Shown here: positions 1-9,583 of the stretch, in pieces | Numbering within the stretch: position 1 is the first letter of the stretch | How the letters are laid out: each line of letters starts with the position of its first letter | Assembly: GCF_017875275.1 (NCBI RefSeq) | Contig: NZ_JAGGML010000001.1 | Span: 62,001 to 126,000 of the forward strand | Source of the DNA: Xanthobacter flavus | GTDB taxonomy: Bacteria; Pseudomonadota; Alphaproteobacteria; Rhizobiales; Xanthobacteraceae | DNA: 64,000 nt | Reading direction: 5' to 3' | Position numbers and translations under genes: made by a program | The notes under the pieces: generated by a model | Databases searched by the model: none | Seen by the model: the letters and a program-made list of their open reading frames with translations, nothing else | Told to the model about the DNA's origin: nothing

Positions 1-1032
1 GAGGCCATCAAGAAGCACGGCGTGGGCGTGAAGTGCGCCACCATCACGCCGGACGAGGCCCGCGTCGAAGAGTTCAAGCTCAAGGAGATGTGGAAGTCGC
101 CCAACGGCACCATCCGCAACATCCTCGGTGGCGTGATCTTCCGCGAGCCCATCATCTGCAAGAACGTGCCGCGCCTCGTGCCGGGCTGGACGCAGCCGAT
201 CATCGTCGGCCGCCACGCCTTCGGCGACCAGTATCGCGCCACCGACTTCAAGGTGCCCGGCAAGGGCAAGCTCACCATCTCCTTCGTGGGCGAGGACGGC
301 ACCAAGATCGAGAAGGAAGTCTACAGCTTCCCCGGCGCCGGCGTGGCCATGGCCATGTACAATCTCGACGAGTCGATCCGCGAGTTCGCCCGCGCCTCGC
401 TGAACTACGGCCTGCTGCGCAACTATCCGGTCTACCTCTCCACCAAGAACACGATCCTCAAGGCCTATGACGGCCGCTTCAAGGACATCTTCCAGGAAGT
501 CTACGAGGCCGAGTTCAAGGCCGAGTTCGACAAGCGCGGCCTCACCTATGAGCACCGCCTCATCGACGACATGGTGGCCTCGGCCCTCAAGTGGTCCGGC
601 GGCTATGTGTGGGCCTGCAAGAACTACGACGGCGACGTGCAGTCCGACATCGTGGCCCAGGGCTTCGGCTCGCTCGGCCTGATGACCTCCGTGCTGATGA
701 CGCCCGACGGCAAGACGGTGGAGGCGGAAGCCGCCCACGGCACCGTCACCCGCCACTATCGCGAGCATCAGAAGGGCAAGGAGACCTCCACCAACTCCAT
801 CGCCTCCATCTTCGCCTGGACCCGGGGCCTTGCCCATCGCGCCAAGCTCGACGGCAACGAGGACCTCGCCAAGTTCGCCGATACGCTGGAGAAGGTGTGC
901 GTGGACACGGTCGAGGCCGGCGACATGACCAAGGACCTCGCGCTCCTCGTCGGCGCCGACCAGAAGTGGCTCTCCACCACCGGCTTCCTCGACAAGGTGT
1001 CCGAGAACCTCACCAAGGCCATGGCGGCCTGA
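1..1032 (+). CDS. icd: NADP-dependent isocitrate dehydrogenase, C-terminal part (5' end outside window)
   Basis: Oxidatively decarboxylates isocitrate to 2-oxoglutarate in the TCA cycle, making NADPH in the cytosol. The reading frame is open from base 1 ([20 protein letters not shown]), so the N-terminus lies outside the window; about 343 residues of a roughly 400-residue homodimeric enzyme are present. Recognisable family segments include the substrate/metal region ([20 protein letters not shown]), the DDMVA segment with metal-binding aspartates, and the NADP-binding [11 protein letters not shown] segment. The eukaryote-like subfamily is common in Alphaproteobacteria. A good hairpin terminator follows 60 bases after the stop. 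An in-frame GTG at base 22 is internal and is not the start. Confidence 0.95.
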   Translation, partial: EAIKKHGVGVKCATITPDEARVEEFKLKEMWKSPNGTIRNILGGVIFREPIICKNVPRLVPGWTQPIIVGRHAFGDQYRATDFKVPGKGKLTISFVGEDGTKIEKEVYSFPGAGVAMAMYNLDESIREFARASLNYGLLRNYPVYLSTKNTILKAYDGRFKDIFQEVYEAEFKAEFDKRGLTYEHRLIDDMVASALKWSGGYVWACKNYDGDVQSDIVAQGFGSLGLMTSVLMTPDGKTVEAEAAHGTVTRHYREHQKGKETSTNSIASIFAWTRGLAHRAKLDGNEDLAKFADTLEKVCVDTVEAGDMTKDLALLVGADQKWLSTTGFLDKVSENLTKAMAA

Positions 1033-1092
1033 GGCAGCCGACGCTTCGGCGGAAGCTCACAGAGCCTCCGCTGGCGATCTGGTCCGCAAATC

Positions 1093-1124
1093 AAGGGGTC
1101 GCCGTGCGCGGCCCCTTTTCTTTT
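1093..1124 (+). terminator. Rho-independent terminator after icd
   Basis: AAGGGGTCGC pairs with GCGGCCCCTT (one G-U pair) around a 5-base loop and is followed by TTTTCTTTT. It sits between the converging icd and channel genes and has a T-run only in the icd direction. Confidence 0.75.
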
Positions 1125-1130
1125 CGGGCG

Positions 1131-2294
1131 TCAGGCGGCCGGCGCCTCGCCCTCCGGCTTCACGTCCGGATGCAGTTCCGAAAGCCGGCCGATCACGTCC
1201 GGGTGGCGCAAGGCGAGCATGTAAAGCTCGTTCTCCTCGATGGAGAGGATCTTGGTCTTGGCCACCGCCCGCACCGCCACCGGATCGGGCTTGGTGTGGC
1301 CGGGCAGGAGCCCGAACACCTCGCCTGGCCCCAGCGTGCGCATGCCGTCCGGCGTCTCCATCTCCACCCGCCCTTCCAGCACCACGAACAGATGCGCCGC
1401 CTCCTCGCCACGCCGCACCACATGGTGGCCACGGTCGAAGCTGCGGGAATGCAGCACCGGCAGGATGTCGCCCAGCACGGGCGCATCGAGTTCGGAGAAG
1501 GGCGGCAGCCGGGCAATCATCGAGAAGGTGACGACGAAATTGTGCTTGGAGATCACCTCGGCGAAGGAGCCGGCAATGATGGCGATGGGCAGCGCCAGCA
1601 TCATGAGGCCGGAAATCATGGTGATCCCGCCGATGACGCGGCCGAGGTTGGTCACCGGCACCACGTCGCCATAGCCCACCGTGGTGAGTGTGGTGATGGA
1701 CCACCACATGGCGAGCGGGATGGAGCCGAACTTGTCTGGCTGGATGTTCCGCTCGGTCAGGTACATGGCGGTGGCCGACATGAGCACGCCCGAGCACAGG
1801 ATGATGAGGCACGACAACAGCGCGTAGCGCTCGCGCCGGATGGAGAGATAGAGCGCGTTGAAGCCCGAGGAATAGCGCGCGAGCTTGAGGAAGCGCACGA
1901 GGCGCAGGACCAGCAGTGCGTGGGGGTCGAAATCGGTCGCGAGGGCCACGAACCAGGGCAGGATGGCAACGAGGTCGATCAGCGCCGGCACGGTCAGCGC
2001 ATAGCTGAAGCGGGCGCTGGCGTCGGACATGCCGCGCCGCAGCGGGTGCTCCGGCGCCACCCACAGGCGGAAGCCATATTCCACGGTGAAGATCAGCAGC
2101 GCGACGAACTCGCCAACCTTGAACCACCACGCATCGTGGATCTCAAGCGACCGCACTGTCGCGAGCACCGCGCCGGCCACCGACACGAGCACCGTTCCGA
2201 TCAGGAAATAATGAACAAAGTCCGCCGTGCGGTCGCCCGGCAGGTCCCGTTCCAGAATGTCGAATACCCGTCGCCGGACCGGTTGCACCTTCAT
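1131..2294 (-). CDS. Cyclic nucleotide-gated K+ channel (MlotiK1-like)
   Basis: Inner-membrane potassium channel of the six-segment family with a C-terminal cyclic-nucleotide-binding domain, about 387 residues. The voltage-sensor-like S1-S4 region ends in a weakly charged S4 (LRLVRFLKLARYSSGF). The pore carries the selectivity filter TTVGYGD, and S6 leads into a CNBD containing the RRGEEAAHLFVVLEGRVEME sheet. ATG at 2294 is chosen over a TTG at 2339: it has a GAGGGCGAG ribosome site, starts 7 bases after the stop of the upstream antiporter gene, and avoids an overlap. The CNBD phosphate-binding segment (LGPGEVFGLLPG) is recognisable, but the usual Arg-Thr pair is not obvious, so the ligand is uncertain. 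Co-transcription with the antiporter suggests a K+/membrane-potential unit. Confidence 0.88.
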   Translation of the reverse strand: MKVQPVRRRVFDILERDLPGDRTADFVHYFLIGTVLVSVAGAVLATVRSLEIHDAWWFKVGEFVALLIFTVEYGFRLWVAPEHPLRRGMSDASARFSYALTVPALIDLVAILPWFVALATDFDPHALLVLRLVRFLKLARYSSGFNALYLSIRRERYALLSCLIILCSGVLMSATAMYLTERNIQPDKFGSIPLAMWWSITTLTTVGYGDVVPVTNLGRVIGGITMISGLMMLALPIAIIAGSFAEVISKHNFVVTFSMIARLPPFSELDAPVLGDILPVLHSRSFDRGHHVVRRGEEAAHLFVVLEGRVEMETPDGMRTLGPGEVFGLLPGHTKPDPVAVRAVAKTKILSIEENELYMLALRHPDVIGRLSELHPDVKPEGEAPAA

Positions 2295-2301
2295 CTCGCC
2301 C

Positions 2302-4044
2302 TCAGATTCGCTGCCCGCCTTGGCTTCGTGCGCGTGCAAGCGCCGCCTCGATGCGAGCCCGGGCAGTCTCGGTGCGCGCGGTGACCACCTCGTCCGGGAG
2401 ACCGAGCTGCGTCAAGAGCCGCGCGGCGAGCTGGAGGCTCGCCTCCTGCGCCTCCGGGATCACGCCCGCCACCCCGAGCGCGGACAGGCGGTGGGCGTGC
2501 TCCGCATCCTTGGCCCGGGCGATGATCGCGGCAGCCGGCCAATGCTGGCGCACGGCCGCCGCCATGCGCTCGGCCGCATTGGGCGCATCCAGCGTGACGA
2601 CGAAGGCACTGGCCCGCTCGGCGCCAAGGCGCTCAAGCATCTCCGCCCGTCCTGCATCGCCGAAATACACCGGCAGGCCGGCCCCTCGCGCCTCGGCCAC
2701 GCGGCGGGGATCGTTATCGAGCGCCACATAGGCGACACCCTCTTCATCCAGCGCTTCTGCCACCGTGCGGCCCACCCGCCCGAAACCGCCGATGATCACA
2801 TGCCGCTCCGGACGTGTGGGCGGTGGCACCGCCAGACCTTCATGAAGCCGGGCATCGAGCCGCCGCCCCAGGCGCCGCCCCGCCCGCGCGAGCAGCGGCG
2901 TCGCCGCGAGGCTGAGGCCCACCATGGCCACGAGCACGCCAGCATCCGCTGGAGCAAGCGCTCCGCTCGCCGCCAGAAGCGCCAGCACCACGAAGGCGAA
3001 TTCTCCGGTCTGTGCCAGCAGCACGGCCGCCTCGGCCGCCGTCGGCGCCGCCACCCGCATGAGACGCCCGGCGGCAAACGTGAAGGCAACCTTCACAACG
3101 AGAATGCAGACGACGCCGGCCACCACCCAGCCGAGCCGGGGGAGCACCACGGCAAAATCGACGCTCATGCCCACGGTGACGAAGAACACGCCGATGAGCA
3201 GGCCCTTGAATGGCTCGAGGTCCACCTCGATCTGATGGCGGTAGGCCGTCTCCGACAGCAGCATGCCGGCGAGAAAGGCTCCGAGCGCGCTGGAGAGCCC
3301 GGCCCGGTGGGTGACCGCCGCCGAGCCCACGACCACAACCAGCGTGATGGCCATGATGAGATCACGCGAGCGCGTCGATGCCGCCGCCGCGACCAGAGGC
3401 GCCAGCACGAAGCGCCCCGCCACGAGGATCAGCGCCACCGCGCCCGCCGCCTTGGCCAGCGCCAGGCCGGCCAGAGTGAGCACGTCCGGCGCATTGCCGG
3501 TCAGAAGCTCGGCCGCCAGCAGGATCGGCACGACCATCAGATCCTGGAACAGCAGCACGGCGATCACGAGCTGGCCCAGCGGCGCAAGGGCGCGATGCTG
3601 GTCGATCAGCAACTGGCTGACCACCGCCGTTGAGGAAAGGGCGAGGACGGAACCCAGCACCAGCGCCACGCTGGGCGGATATCCCACGAGGATCGCGCCG
3701 AACGCGAGCGGCACGCCGCACAGCACGACCTGCAGGCAGCCGACGCCGAACACCTCGCGCCGCAGCGCCCACAGGCGCGCGGTGGAGAACTCCAGACCCA
3801 GCAGGAACAGGAGGAATACGATTCCGAGCTCGCCGAAGGGCGCCGCCCGCTCCGGGCTGGAGATCGTGATAAAGCGTATCAGCGGCAACGTATCGGCGAG
3901 GCGGCCGAGCCCATGTGGCCCCACCAGCGCGCCCACCGCGATGAACCCCACCACGGCCCCGATGCGGGCGCGATGGAATAGCGGCACCAGCACGCCCGCG
4001 GCGAGGAGATAGACGAACGCATCCTTGAGGAAGCTGTCGTTCAC
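2302..4044 (-). CDS. KefB/KefC-type monovalent cation:proton antiporter (CPA2) with TrkA-N domain
   Basis: Integral membrane exchanger of K+ or Na+ against H+. About the first 390 residues are 12-13 hydrophobic helices of the Na+/H+ exchanger fold. A cytosolic RCK/TrkA-N Rossmann domain follows (HVIIGGFGRVGRTVAEAL, with the acidic LDND ending the second strand), and then an Ala/Arg-rich tail. GTG at 4044 is chosen because it is preceded by GGAG and starts directly before the first helix (VNDSFLKDAFVYLLAAG); the frame extends further upstream to 4113 but that part looks non-coding. At about 580 residues the length is normal for the family. Which cation it carries, and whether glutathione adducts gate it, cannot be told from sequence. 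Confidence 0.88.
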   Translation of the reverse strand: MNDSFLKDAFVYLLAAGVLVPLFHRARIGAVVGFIAVGALVGPHGLGRLADTLPLIRFITISSPERAAPFGELGIVFLLFLLGLEFSTARLWALRREVFGVGCLQVVLCGVPLAFGAILVGYPPSVALVLGSVLALSSTAVVSQLLIDQHRALAPLGQLVIAVLLFQDLMVVPILLAAELLTGNAPDVLTLAGLALAKAAGAVALILVAGRFVLAPLVAAAASTRSRDLIMAITLVVVVGSAAVTHRAGLSSALGAFLAGMLLSETAYRHQIEVDLEPFKGLLIGVFFVTVGMSVDFAVVLPRLGWVVAGVVCILVVKVAFTFAAGRLMRVAAPTAAEAAVLLAQTGEFAFVVLALLAASGALAPADAGVLVAMVGLSLAATPLLARAGRRLGRRLDARLHEGLAVPPPTRPERHVIIGGFGRVGRTVAEALDEEGVAYVALDNDPRRVAEARGAGLPVYFGDAGRAEMLERLGAERASAFVVTLDAPNAAERMAAAVRQHWPAAAIIARAKDAEHAHRLSALGVAGVIPEAQEASLQLAARLLTQLGLPDEVVTARTETARARIEAALARARSQGGQRI

Positions 4045-4163
4045 CGCGTCGCCACTCCGCTGCCTTCCACGGCGCCCCACCCCTGTGTGGCAACAAGGAC
4101 CGACGCAACGCAAGGGGCTGGATCAAATCCACCCCGCGCGCGAGAATGAGACCGCGCCGCCGA

Positions 4164-6815
4164 TCAGTTCGCCAGCGCCGCCTCGATGGCGGAGAGGGCC
4201 GCTTCGGCCTTGTCGCCATCCGGTCCGCCGGCCTGGGCCATGTCAGGACGACCGCCGCCGCCCTTGCCGCCCAGCGCCTCGGCGCCGCGACGCACCAGAG
4301 CGACCGCATCGACGCGGGCGGTGAGGTCGGCGGTGACGCCCACCACGATGCCCGCCTTGCCATCGGACGTGACGCCGACGATGGCCACCACACCCGAGCC
4401 GATCTGCTTCTTGCCCTCGTCCACGAGGCCCTTGAGATCCTTGATCTCGATGCCTTCCACCTGGCGGGCCAAAAGCTTGATGTCGCCGACCGTACGCACG
4501 GCGTCCGCCGAGCCCCGGCTGCCGCCCATGGCGAGCTTCTTGCGCGTCTCGGCCAGCTCGCGCTCCAGCTTGCGCCGCTCCTCGACGAGGGCCGCGACGC
4601 GCGCCTCCACCTCCGCCACCGGGGCCTTGAGCGCCGAGGCGGTGGCGATGAGCGCGGCATTCGCACCGTTGAGATGCTTGCGGGCCGCGCGGGCGGTGAG
4701 CGCCTCGATGCGGCGGACGCCAGACGCCACCGCGCCTTCGGAAACCACGGAGATGAGGCCGATGTCGCCGGTGCGCTTCACATGGGTGCCGCCGCACAGC
4801 TCCACCGAATAGGGCGCGCCGTTGCCGTCATCCGTGCCCATGGAGACGACGCGCACCTCCTCGCCGTACTTCTCGCCGAACAGGGCGCGGGCGCCCGACT
4901 TGATGGCGTCGTCCACCGCGAGGATGCGGGTTTCCACCGGCTCGTTGCGCAGCACGAAGCGGTTGGCGATCTCCTCTACCTCGGCCACCTCGGCCTCGCT
5001 GAGAGGCTTGGGGTGGGAGAAGTCGAAGCGCAGACGATCGGGCGCGACCAGCGAGCCCTTCTGCGCCACATGCTCGCCGAGCACCCGGCGCAGGGCCTCG
5101 TGGAGGAGGTGGGTGGCGGAATGGTTGGCGCGCACCGCGGCGCGGCGGCCGTGCTCCACCTCCAGCACCAGAGCGGTGCCGGGCTTGAGCGTGCCGCTCT
5201 CCACCTTGACATCGTGCAGGAAGAGGTCGCCCAGCTTCTTCTGGGTGGCCCGCACCTCGACGACGATGCCGCCCTCACCGGTCATGCGGCCGGTGTCACC
5301 CACCTGGCCGCCGGATTCGGCATAGAACGGGGTCTGGTTCAGCACCACGAGCCCGGTCTCGCCGGCGTTCAAAGCCCCAATTTCGGCGCCGTCGCGCACC
5401 AGGGCGGTGACCACGCCCTCCGCCTTCTCGGTGTCGTAGCCGAGGAAATCGGTGGCGCCGACCTTGTCCCGCACGGCGAACCAGAGCGTGTCGGTGGCGG
5501 CCTCGCCGGAGCCGGCCCAGTTGGCGCGGGCTTCCGCCTTCTGGCGGGCCATGGCGGCATCGAACGCATCCGTATCGACGCTGATGCCGCGGGCGCGCAG
5601 GGCGTCCTGGGTCAGGTCGAGGGGGAAGCCGTAGGTGTCGTAGAGCTTGAACGCCACGTCGCCGGGGAAGCTGGCGCCCGAGACGAGGCCCTGGCTCTCC
5701 TCCTCCAGGATGGACAGGCCGCGCTCCAGCGTGCGGCGGAAGCGCGTTTCCTCCAGCAGCAGCGTCTCTTCCGCCAGCGGCTCGGCGCGCACGATCTCGG
5801 GATAGGCCCGGCCCATCTCGCGCACCAGGATGGGCACGAGGCGGTGCATCAGCGGGTCCTTGGCGCCGAGCAGCTGCGCGTGGCGCATGGCGCGGCGCAT
5901 GATGCGGCGCAGGACATAGCCGCGCCCCTCGTTGGAGGGCAGCACGCCGTCGGCGGTGAGGAAGACGGACGCACGCAAATGATCGGCGATCACCCGGTGA
6001 CTGGCCTTCTGCGGCCCCTCGGGATCGACGCCGGTGAATTCCGCGACCTCGGCGATGAGGGCGCGCATGAGGTCGGTCTCGTAATTGTCGTGGGTGCCCT
6101 GCAGGACGGCTGAGATTCGCTCAAGGCCCATGCCGGTGTCGATGGACGGCCGCGGCAGCCCGACGCGCTCGCCACCCGGCAGCTGCTCATACTGCATGAA
6201 CACGAGATTCCAGATCTCGATGAAGCGGTCGCCGTCCTGGTCCGCCGAGCCGGGCGGGCCGCCGAAGATGTGCGGGCCGTGGTCGAAGAAGATCTCCGAG
6301 CAGGGGCCGCAGGGGCCGGTGTCGCCCATGGACCAGAAATTGTCGGAGGAAGAGATGCGGATGATGCGGTCGTCGGAGAGGCCGGCGATCTTCTTCCACA
6401 GGCCGTAGGCTTCCTCGTCCTCGCTGTAGACGGTGACGAGCAGGCGGTCCTTCGGCAGCTCGAAGGTGCGGGTCACGAGGTTCCAGGCAAGCTCGATCGC
6501 GCGGTCCTTGAAATAGTCGCCGAACGAGAAATTGCCGAGCATCTCGAAGAAGGTGTGGTGCCGCGCCGTGTAGCCCACATTGTCGAGATCGTTGTGCTTG
6601 CCGCCGGCCCTGACGCACTTCTGCGATGTCACCGCCCGCGAATAGGGCCGCTTCTCGACGCCGGTGAAGACGTTCTTGAACTGCACCATGCCGGCATTGG
6701 TGAACATCAGCGTGGGGTCGTTGTGCGGCACGAGGGGCGACGAGGCGACGGCCTCGTGGCCCTCCTTGACGAAGTAGTCGATGAAGCTCGACCGGATCTC
6801 GTTGACGCCGCTCAT
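4164..6815 (-). CDS. alaS: Alanine--tRNA ligase
   Basis: Charges tRNA-Ala and hydrolyses mischarged Ser/Gly-tRNA in the cytosol. The 883 residues match the usual bacterial length. The class II catalytic core is at the N-terminus ([20 protein letters not shown], then TFTNAGM-like and [19 protein letters not shown] motifs). The editing domain shows both zinc-binding signatures, HSATH and CGGTH, and the C-Ala/DHHA1 domain closes the protein. The start is ATG 6815, giving [11 protein letters not shown], with AAGGA upstream; the frame runs on to 7193 but that extension is arginine/proline-rich and unlike AlaS. The position directly downstream of recA is common in Alphaproteobacteria. Confidence 0.97.
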   Translation of the reverse strand: MSGVNEIRSSFIDYFVKEGHEAVASSPLVPHNDPTLMFTNAGMVQFKNVFTGVEKRPYSRAVTSQKCVRAGGKHNDLDNVGYTARHHTFFEMLGNFSFGDYFKDRAIELAWNLVTRTFELPKDRLLVTVYSEDEEAYGLWKKIAGLSDDRIIRISSSDNFWSMGDTGPCGPCSEIFFDHGPHIFGGPPGSADQDGDRFIEIWNLVFMQYEQLPGGERVGLPRPSIDTGMGLERISAVLQGTHDNYETDLMRALIAEVAEFTGVDPEGPQKASHRVIADHLRASVFLTADGVLPSNEGRGYVLRRIMRRAMRHAQLLGAKDPLMHRLVPILVREMGRAYPEIVRAEPLAEETLLLEETRFRRTLERGLSILEEESQGLVSGASFPGDVAFKLYDTYGFPLDLTQDALRARGISVDTDAFDAAMARQKAEARANWAGSGEAATDTLWFAVRDKVGATDFLGYDTEKAEGVVTALVRDGAEIGALNAGETGLVVLNQTPFYAESGGQVGDTGRMTGEGGIVVEVRATQKKLGDLFLHDVKVESGTLKPGTALVLEVEHGRRAAVRANHSATHLLHEALRRVLGEHVAQKGSLVAPDRLRFDFSHPKPLSEAEVAEVEEIANRFVLRNEPVETRILAVDDAIKSGARALFGEKYGEEVRVVSMGTDDGNGAPYSVELCGGTHVKRTGDIGLISVVSEGAVASGVRRIEALTARAARKHLNGANAALIATASALKAPVAEVEARVAALVEERRKLERELAETRKKLAMGGSRGSADAVRTVGDIKLLARQVEGIEIKDLKGLVDEGKKQIGSGVVAIVGVTSDGKAGIVVGVTADLTARVDAVALVRRGAEALGGKGGGGRPDMAQAGGPDGDKAEAALSAIEAALAN

Positions 6816-7116
6816 GGTGCCGGCACTGTCCTTAGGAGGCCGGGCCTTGCGGCGGCCGGCTCTGGTGATCACTGCGCGCGCCAGCGCCTCGGGCCGGATC
6901 GGGGCCGATCCCTCGGGCGTCGCGCGGTTCCCCGGACCTTGCGGCGGGCGGAACCGGGTTCGTTTAACGATGGGTCCGCCGCTTGTCCAGAAACGCCAGG
7001 CCACAAGGCCAAGCCGGGCAGACGAAAGGGCACCCGGAACGCGAACGGGCGGAGCCTGTCCGGCCCCGCCCGCGCTGAACCTGTGGACACGGCAGCCGCC
7101 ACGCCCGAAGTCAGGG

Positions 7117-8202
7117 TCAGGCGTCGGCGGCCGACCCCTCGGCATCCTCCTCGGGATCGCCGGCGAGGATCTTCTCGGCGATAAGGCCGGCATTCTGGCG
7201 GATGGCCGCCTCGATGCGCGCCGCCACCTCCTGGTTCTGCTTCAGGAAGGTCTTGGCGTTCTCGCGGCCCTGGCCGAGGCGCTGGCTGTCGTGGGAGAAC
7301 CACGCGCCGGACTTCTCCACCACGCCGGCCTTGACGCCGAGATCGAGCAGTTCGCCGGTCTTGGAGACGCCCTCGCCATACATGATGTCGAACTCGACCT
7401 GCTTGAAGGGCGGCGCCAGCTTGTTCTTCACCACCTTCACGCGGGTCTGGTTGCCCACCACTTCGTCGCGCTCCTTGATGGCGCCGATGCGGCGGATGTC
7501 GAGGCGGATCGAGGCGTAGAACTTCAGCGCGTTGCCGCCGGTGGTGGTCTCCGGCGAGCCATACATCACGCCGATCTTCATCCGGATCTGATTGATGAAG
7601 ATAACCATGGTGTTGGACTTGGAGATGGAGGCCGTGAGCTTGCGCAGCGCCTGGCTCATGAGGCGGGCCTGCAGGCCGGGCTGGTTGTCGCCCATCTCGC
7701 CGTCAAGCTCGGCGCGTGGGGTGAGGGCCGCCACGGAATCGACGACCAGCACGTCGACTGCGCCGGAGCGCACCAGCGTGTCGGCGATCTCCAGCGCCTG
7801 CTCGCCCGCGTCGGGCTGGGAGATGAGCAGATCGTCGAGGTTCACGCCCAGCTTGCGGGCATAGATCGGGTCGAGCGCGTGCTCGGCATCGATGAAAGCG
7901 CAGGTGCCGCCGCGCTTCTGAGATTCGGCAATGGTGTGAAGTGCGAGCGTGGTCTTGCCCGAGGATTCGGGACCGTAAATCTCGACGACGCGCCCCTTGG
8001 GCAGGCCGCCGATGCCCAGCGCGATGTCGAGCCCCAGAGAACCGGTGGGAATGCTCTCAATCTCAAGGGCTTTTCCACCCTTGCCGAGCCGCATGATGGA
8101 GCCCTTGCCGAAATGCCGCTCGATCTGCGAGAGGGCGGCATCCAGCGCCTTGGTCTTGTCCATGGAAGAACCTTCGACGAGTCGGAGTGTCGCCTGAGTC
8201 AT
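7117..8202 (-). CDS. recA: Recombinase RecA
   Basis: DNA strand-exchange ATPase and co-protease that triggers LexA self-cleavage. 361 residues. The Walker A motif is GPESSGKTT, Walker B is [10 protein letters not shown]1/L2 DNA-binding loops follow (for example [20 protein letters not shown]), and the acidic C-terminal tail ([14 protein letters not shown]) is typical. ATG 8202 gives [20 protein letters not shown], which matches the N-terminus of rhizobial RecA proteins; a second ATG at 8163 is possible. An SOS box lies 65 bases upstream, so the gene is expected to be DNA-damage inducible. alaS follows on the same strand. Confidence 0.98.
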   Translation of the reverse strand: MTQATLRLVEGSSMDKTKALDAALSQIERHFGKGSIMRLGKGGKALEIESIPTGSLGLDIALGIGGLPKGRVVEIYGPESSGKTTLALHTIAESQKRGGTCAFIDAEHALDPIYARKLGVNLDDLLISQPDAGEQALEIADTLVRSGAVDVLVVDSVAALTPRAELDGEMGDNQPGLQARLMSQALRKLTASISKSNTMVIFINQIRMKIGVMYGSPETTTGGNALKFYASIRLDIRRIGAIKERDEVVGNQTRVKVVKNKLAPPFKQVEFDIMYGEGVSKTGELLDLGVKAGVVEKSGAWFSHDSQRLGQGRENAKTFLKQNQEVAARIEAAIRQNAGLIAEKILAGDPEEDAEGSAADA

Positions 8203-8266
8203 CGCCGCGCTCCGGTGCTGGTGCAAGGGAAATAAGAACGTAGCAGTTGTACCTGTTTTGTTCTCA

Positions 8267-8281
8267 GTTCGCAATATGTTC
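8267..8281 (-). promoter_or_regulatory. LexA binding site (SOS box) of recA
   Basis: On the minus strand the sequence is GAACATATTGCGAAC, an exact match to the alphaproteobacterial SOS box GAAC-N7-GAAC. It lies 65 bases upstream of the recA start, where LexA repression is expected. The same motif recurs at 47744 and 48803. Confidence 0.85.
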
Positions 8282-8497
8282 TCTTTCGTCCACAGCGTGT
8301 GGATAACATTTCGTATATCCGCAGCACCGCGGCATCGCCCCACCGCCAAGCTGACGCGTCCAGTGCAGGTCGGCCGGCGCAACTCTTTCGCACCTGCAGT
8401 GAAACCACGACCCGACCCGCCGCGTTCAGGCGAAAGAACCCGGTCCACGTCCGCATCCTCGGTCCACATCGCGCCGGCGACGCCGGAGGAGAGACAC

Positions 8498-9583
8498 ATG
8501 CGCATCGCCCAGATCGCGCCGCTCATCGAGAGCGTGCCGCCGCGTCGTTACGGAGGAACCGAACGCATCGTCTCCTATCTTACCGAGGAGCTGGTGGCGC
8601 AGGGTCATGAGGTAACGCTGTTCGCCAGCGGCGATTCGCTCACGTCCGCACAGCTGGAGCCCATGTGCGAGATGGGCCTGCGCCTGTCGCCGGGTCCGGT
8701 CGACCCCATCGTGTTCCACATGCTCATGCTGGAGCGGGTGCGCCGGCGGGCGGACGAATTCGACGTAATCCATGTGCACGTCGACGTTTTGCACTATCCC
8801 GTGCTGAAGGAGCACGCGCCGCGCACGCTCACGACCTTGCACGGCCGCCTCGACAGCGTCGCCGCGCACCGGCTCTATGCGCTGTATGACGAGTTTCCGC
8901 TGGTCTCGATCTCCAACCACCAGCGCAAGCCCATGCCGCCGGTGAACTGGGCGTCGACCGTCTATCATGGCCTGCCGGAGAGCCTGCTGCCCTTCAATGC
9001 GGCGGGCGGCGAATATCTGGCCTTCCTCGGCCGCATCTCGCCGGAGAAGCGGCCGGACCGCGCCATCGAGATCGCTGCCCGCTCCGGCCTGCCGCTCAAG
9101 ATCGCCGCCAAGGTGGATCGGGTGGACGAGGATTACTGGGAACAGAAGATCCGCCCCATGGTCGAGGCGACCCCCGGCGTCGAGTACATCGGCGAGATCG
9201 ACGAGCGGCAGAAGGCGCAGTTCCTCGGCAATGCCAGGGCTCTGCTCTTCCCGATCGATTGGCCCGAACCGTTCGGACTGGTGATGATCGAGGCCATGTC
9301 CTGCGGCACGCCCACCATCGCCTATGGGTGCGGCTCTGTACCGGAGGTGCTGGAGAACGGCCTTACCGGCTTCATCGTCGCCGATCAGGACGAGGCGGTG
9401 GCGCGCGTCGGCGAGCTTGACCGGCTAGATCGGGCCGCCATTCGCCGCACCTTCGTGAAACGCTTCTCGGCGGCGCGAATGGCGCGGGATTATGTGGCCC
9501 TCTACGAGCGCCTTGCCGCACCCGTGCCCCCCCGCATGACGTTGCGCGAACTGATCGACGGGCGCGTCAATGCCCCCACCTGA
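8498..9583 (+). CDS. Glycosyltransferase family 4
   Basis: Predicted GT-B fold retaining glycosyltransferase using a nucleotide sugar, 361 residues. The N-terminal domain begins [20 protein letters not shown] with the glycine-rich acceptor loop, and the C-terminal domain has the GT4 signature [16 protein letters not shown] containing the E-x7-E sugar-nucleotide motif. ATG 8498 follows a strong GGAGGAGAG ribosome site, which rules out the upstream TTG. The last 14 bases overlap the start of the debranching enzyme gene, so the two are translationally coupled. Such pairs suggest synthesis or remodelling of a cytosolic alpha-glucan or glycosylated osmolyte; the acceptor is unknown. Confidence 0.85.
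   Translation: MRIAQIAPLIESVPPRRYGGTERIVSYLTEELVAQGHEVTLFASGDSLTSAQLEPMCEMGLRLSPGPVDPIVFHMLMLERVRRRADEFDVIHVHVDVLHYPVLKEHAPRTLTTLHGRLDSVAAHRLYALYDEFPLVSISNHQRKPMPPVNWASTVYHGLPESLLPFNAAGGEYLAFLGRISPEKRPDRAIEIAARSGLPLKIAAKVDRVDEDYWEQKIRPMVEATPGVEYIGEIDERQKAQFLGNARALLFPIDWPEPFGLVMIEAMSCGTPTIAYGCGSVPEVLENGLTGFIVADQDEAVARVGELDRLDRAAIRRTFVKRFSAARMARDYVALYERLAAPVPPRMTLRELIDGRVNAPT

Noticed and set aside
4146-6113. 655-codon open frame on the plus strand opposite alaS
   Set aside because: It lies antisense to a complete, motif-bearing alaS; long antisense frames are common in GC-rich coding DNA, and its composition is His/Arg/Gly-rich without any domain.
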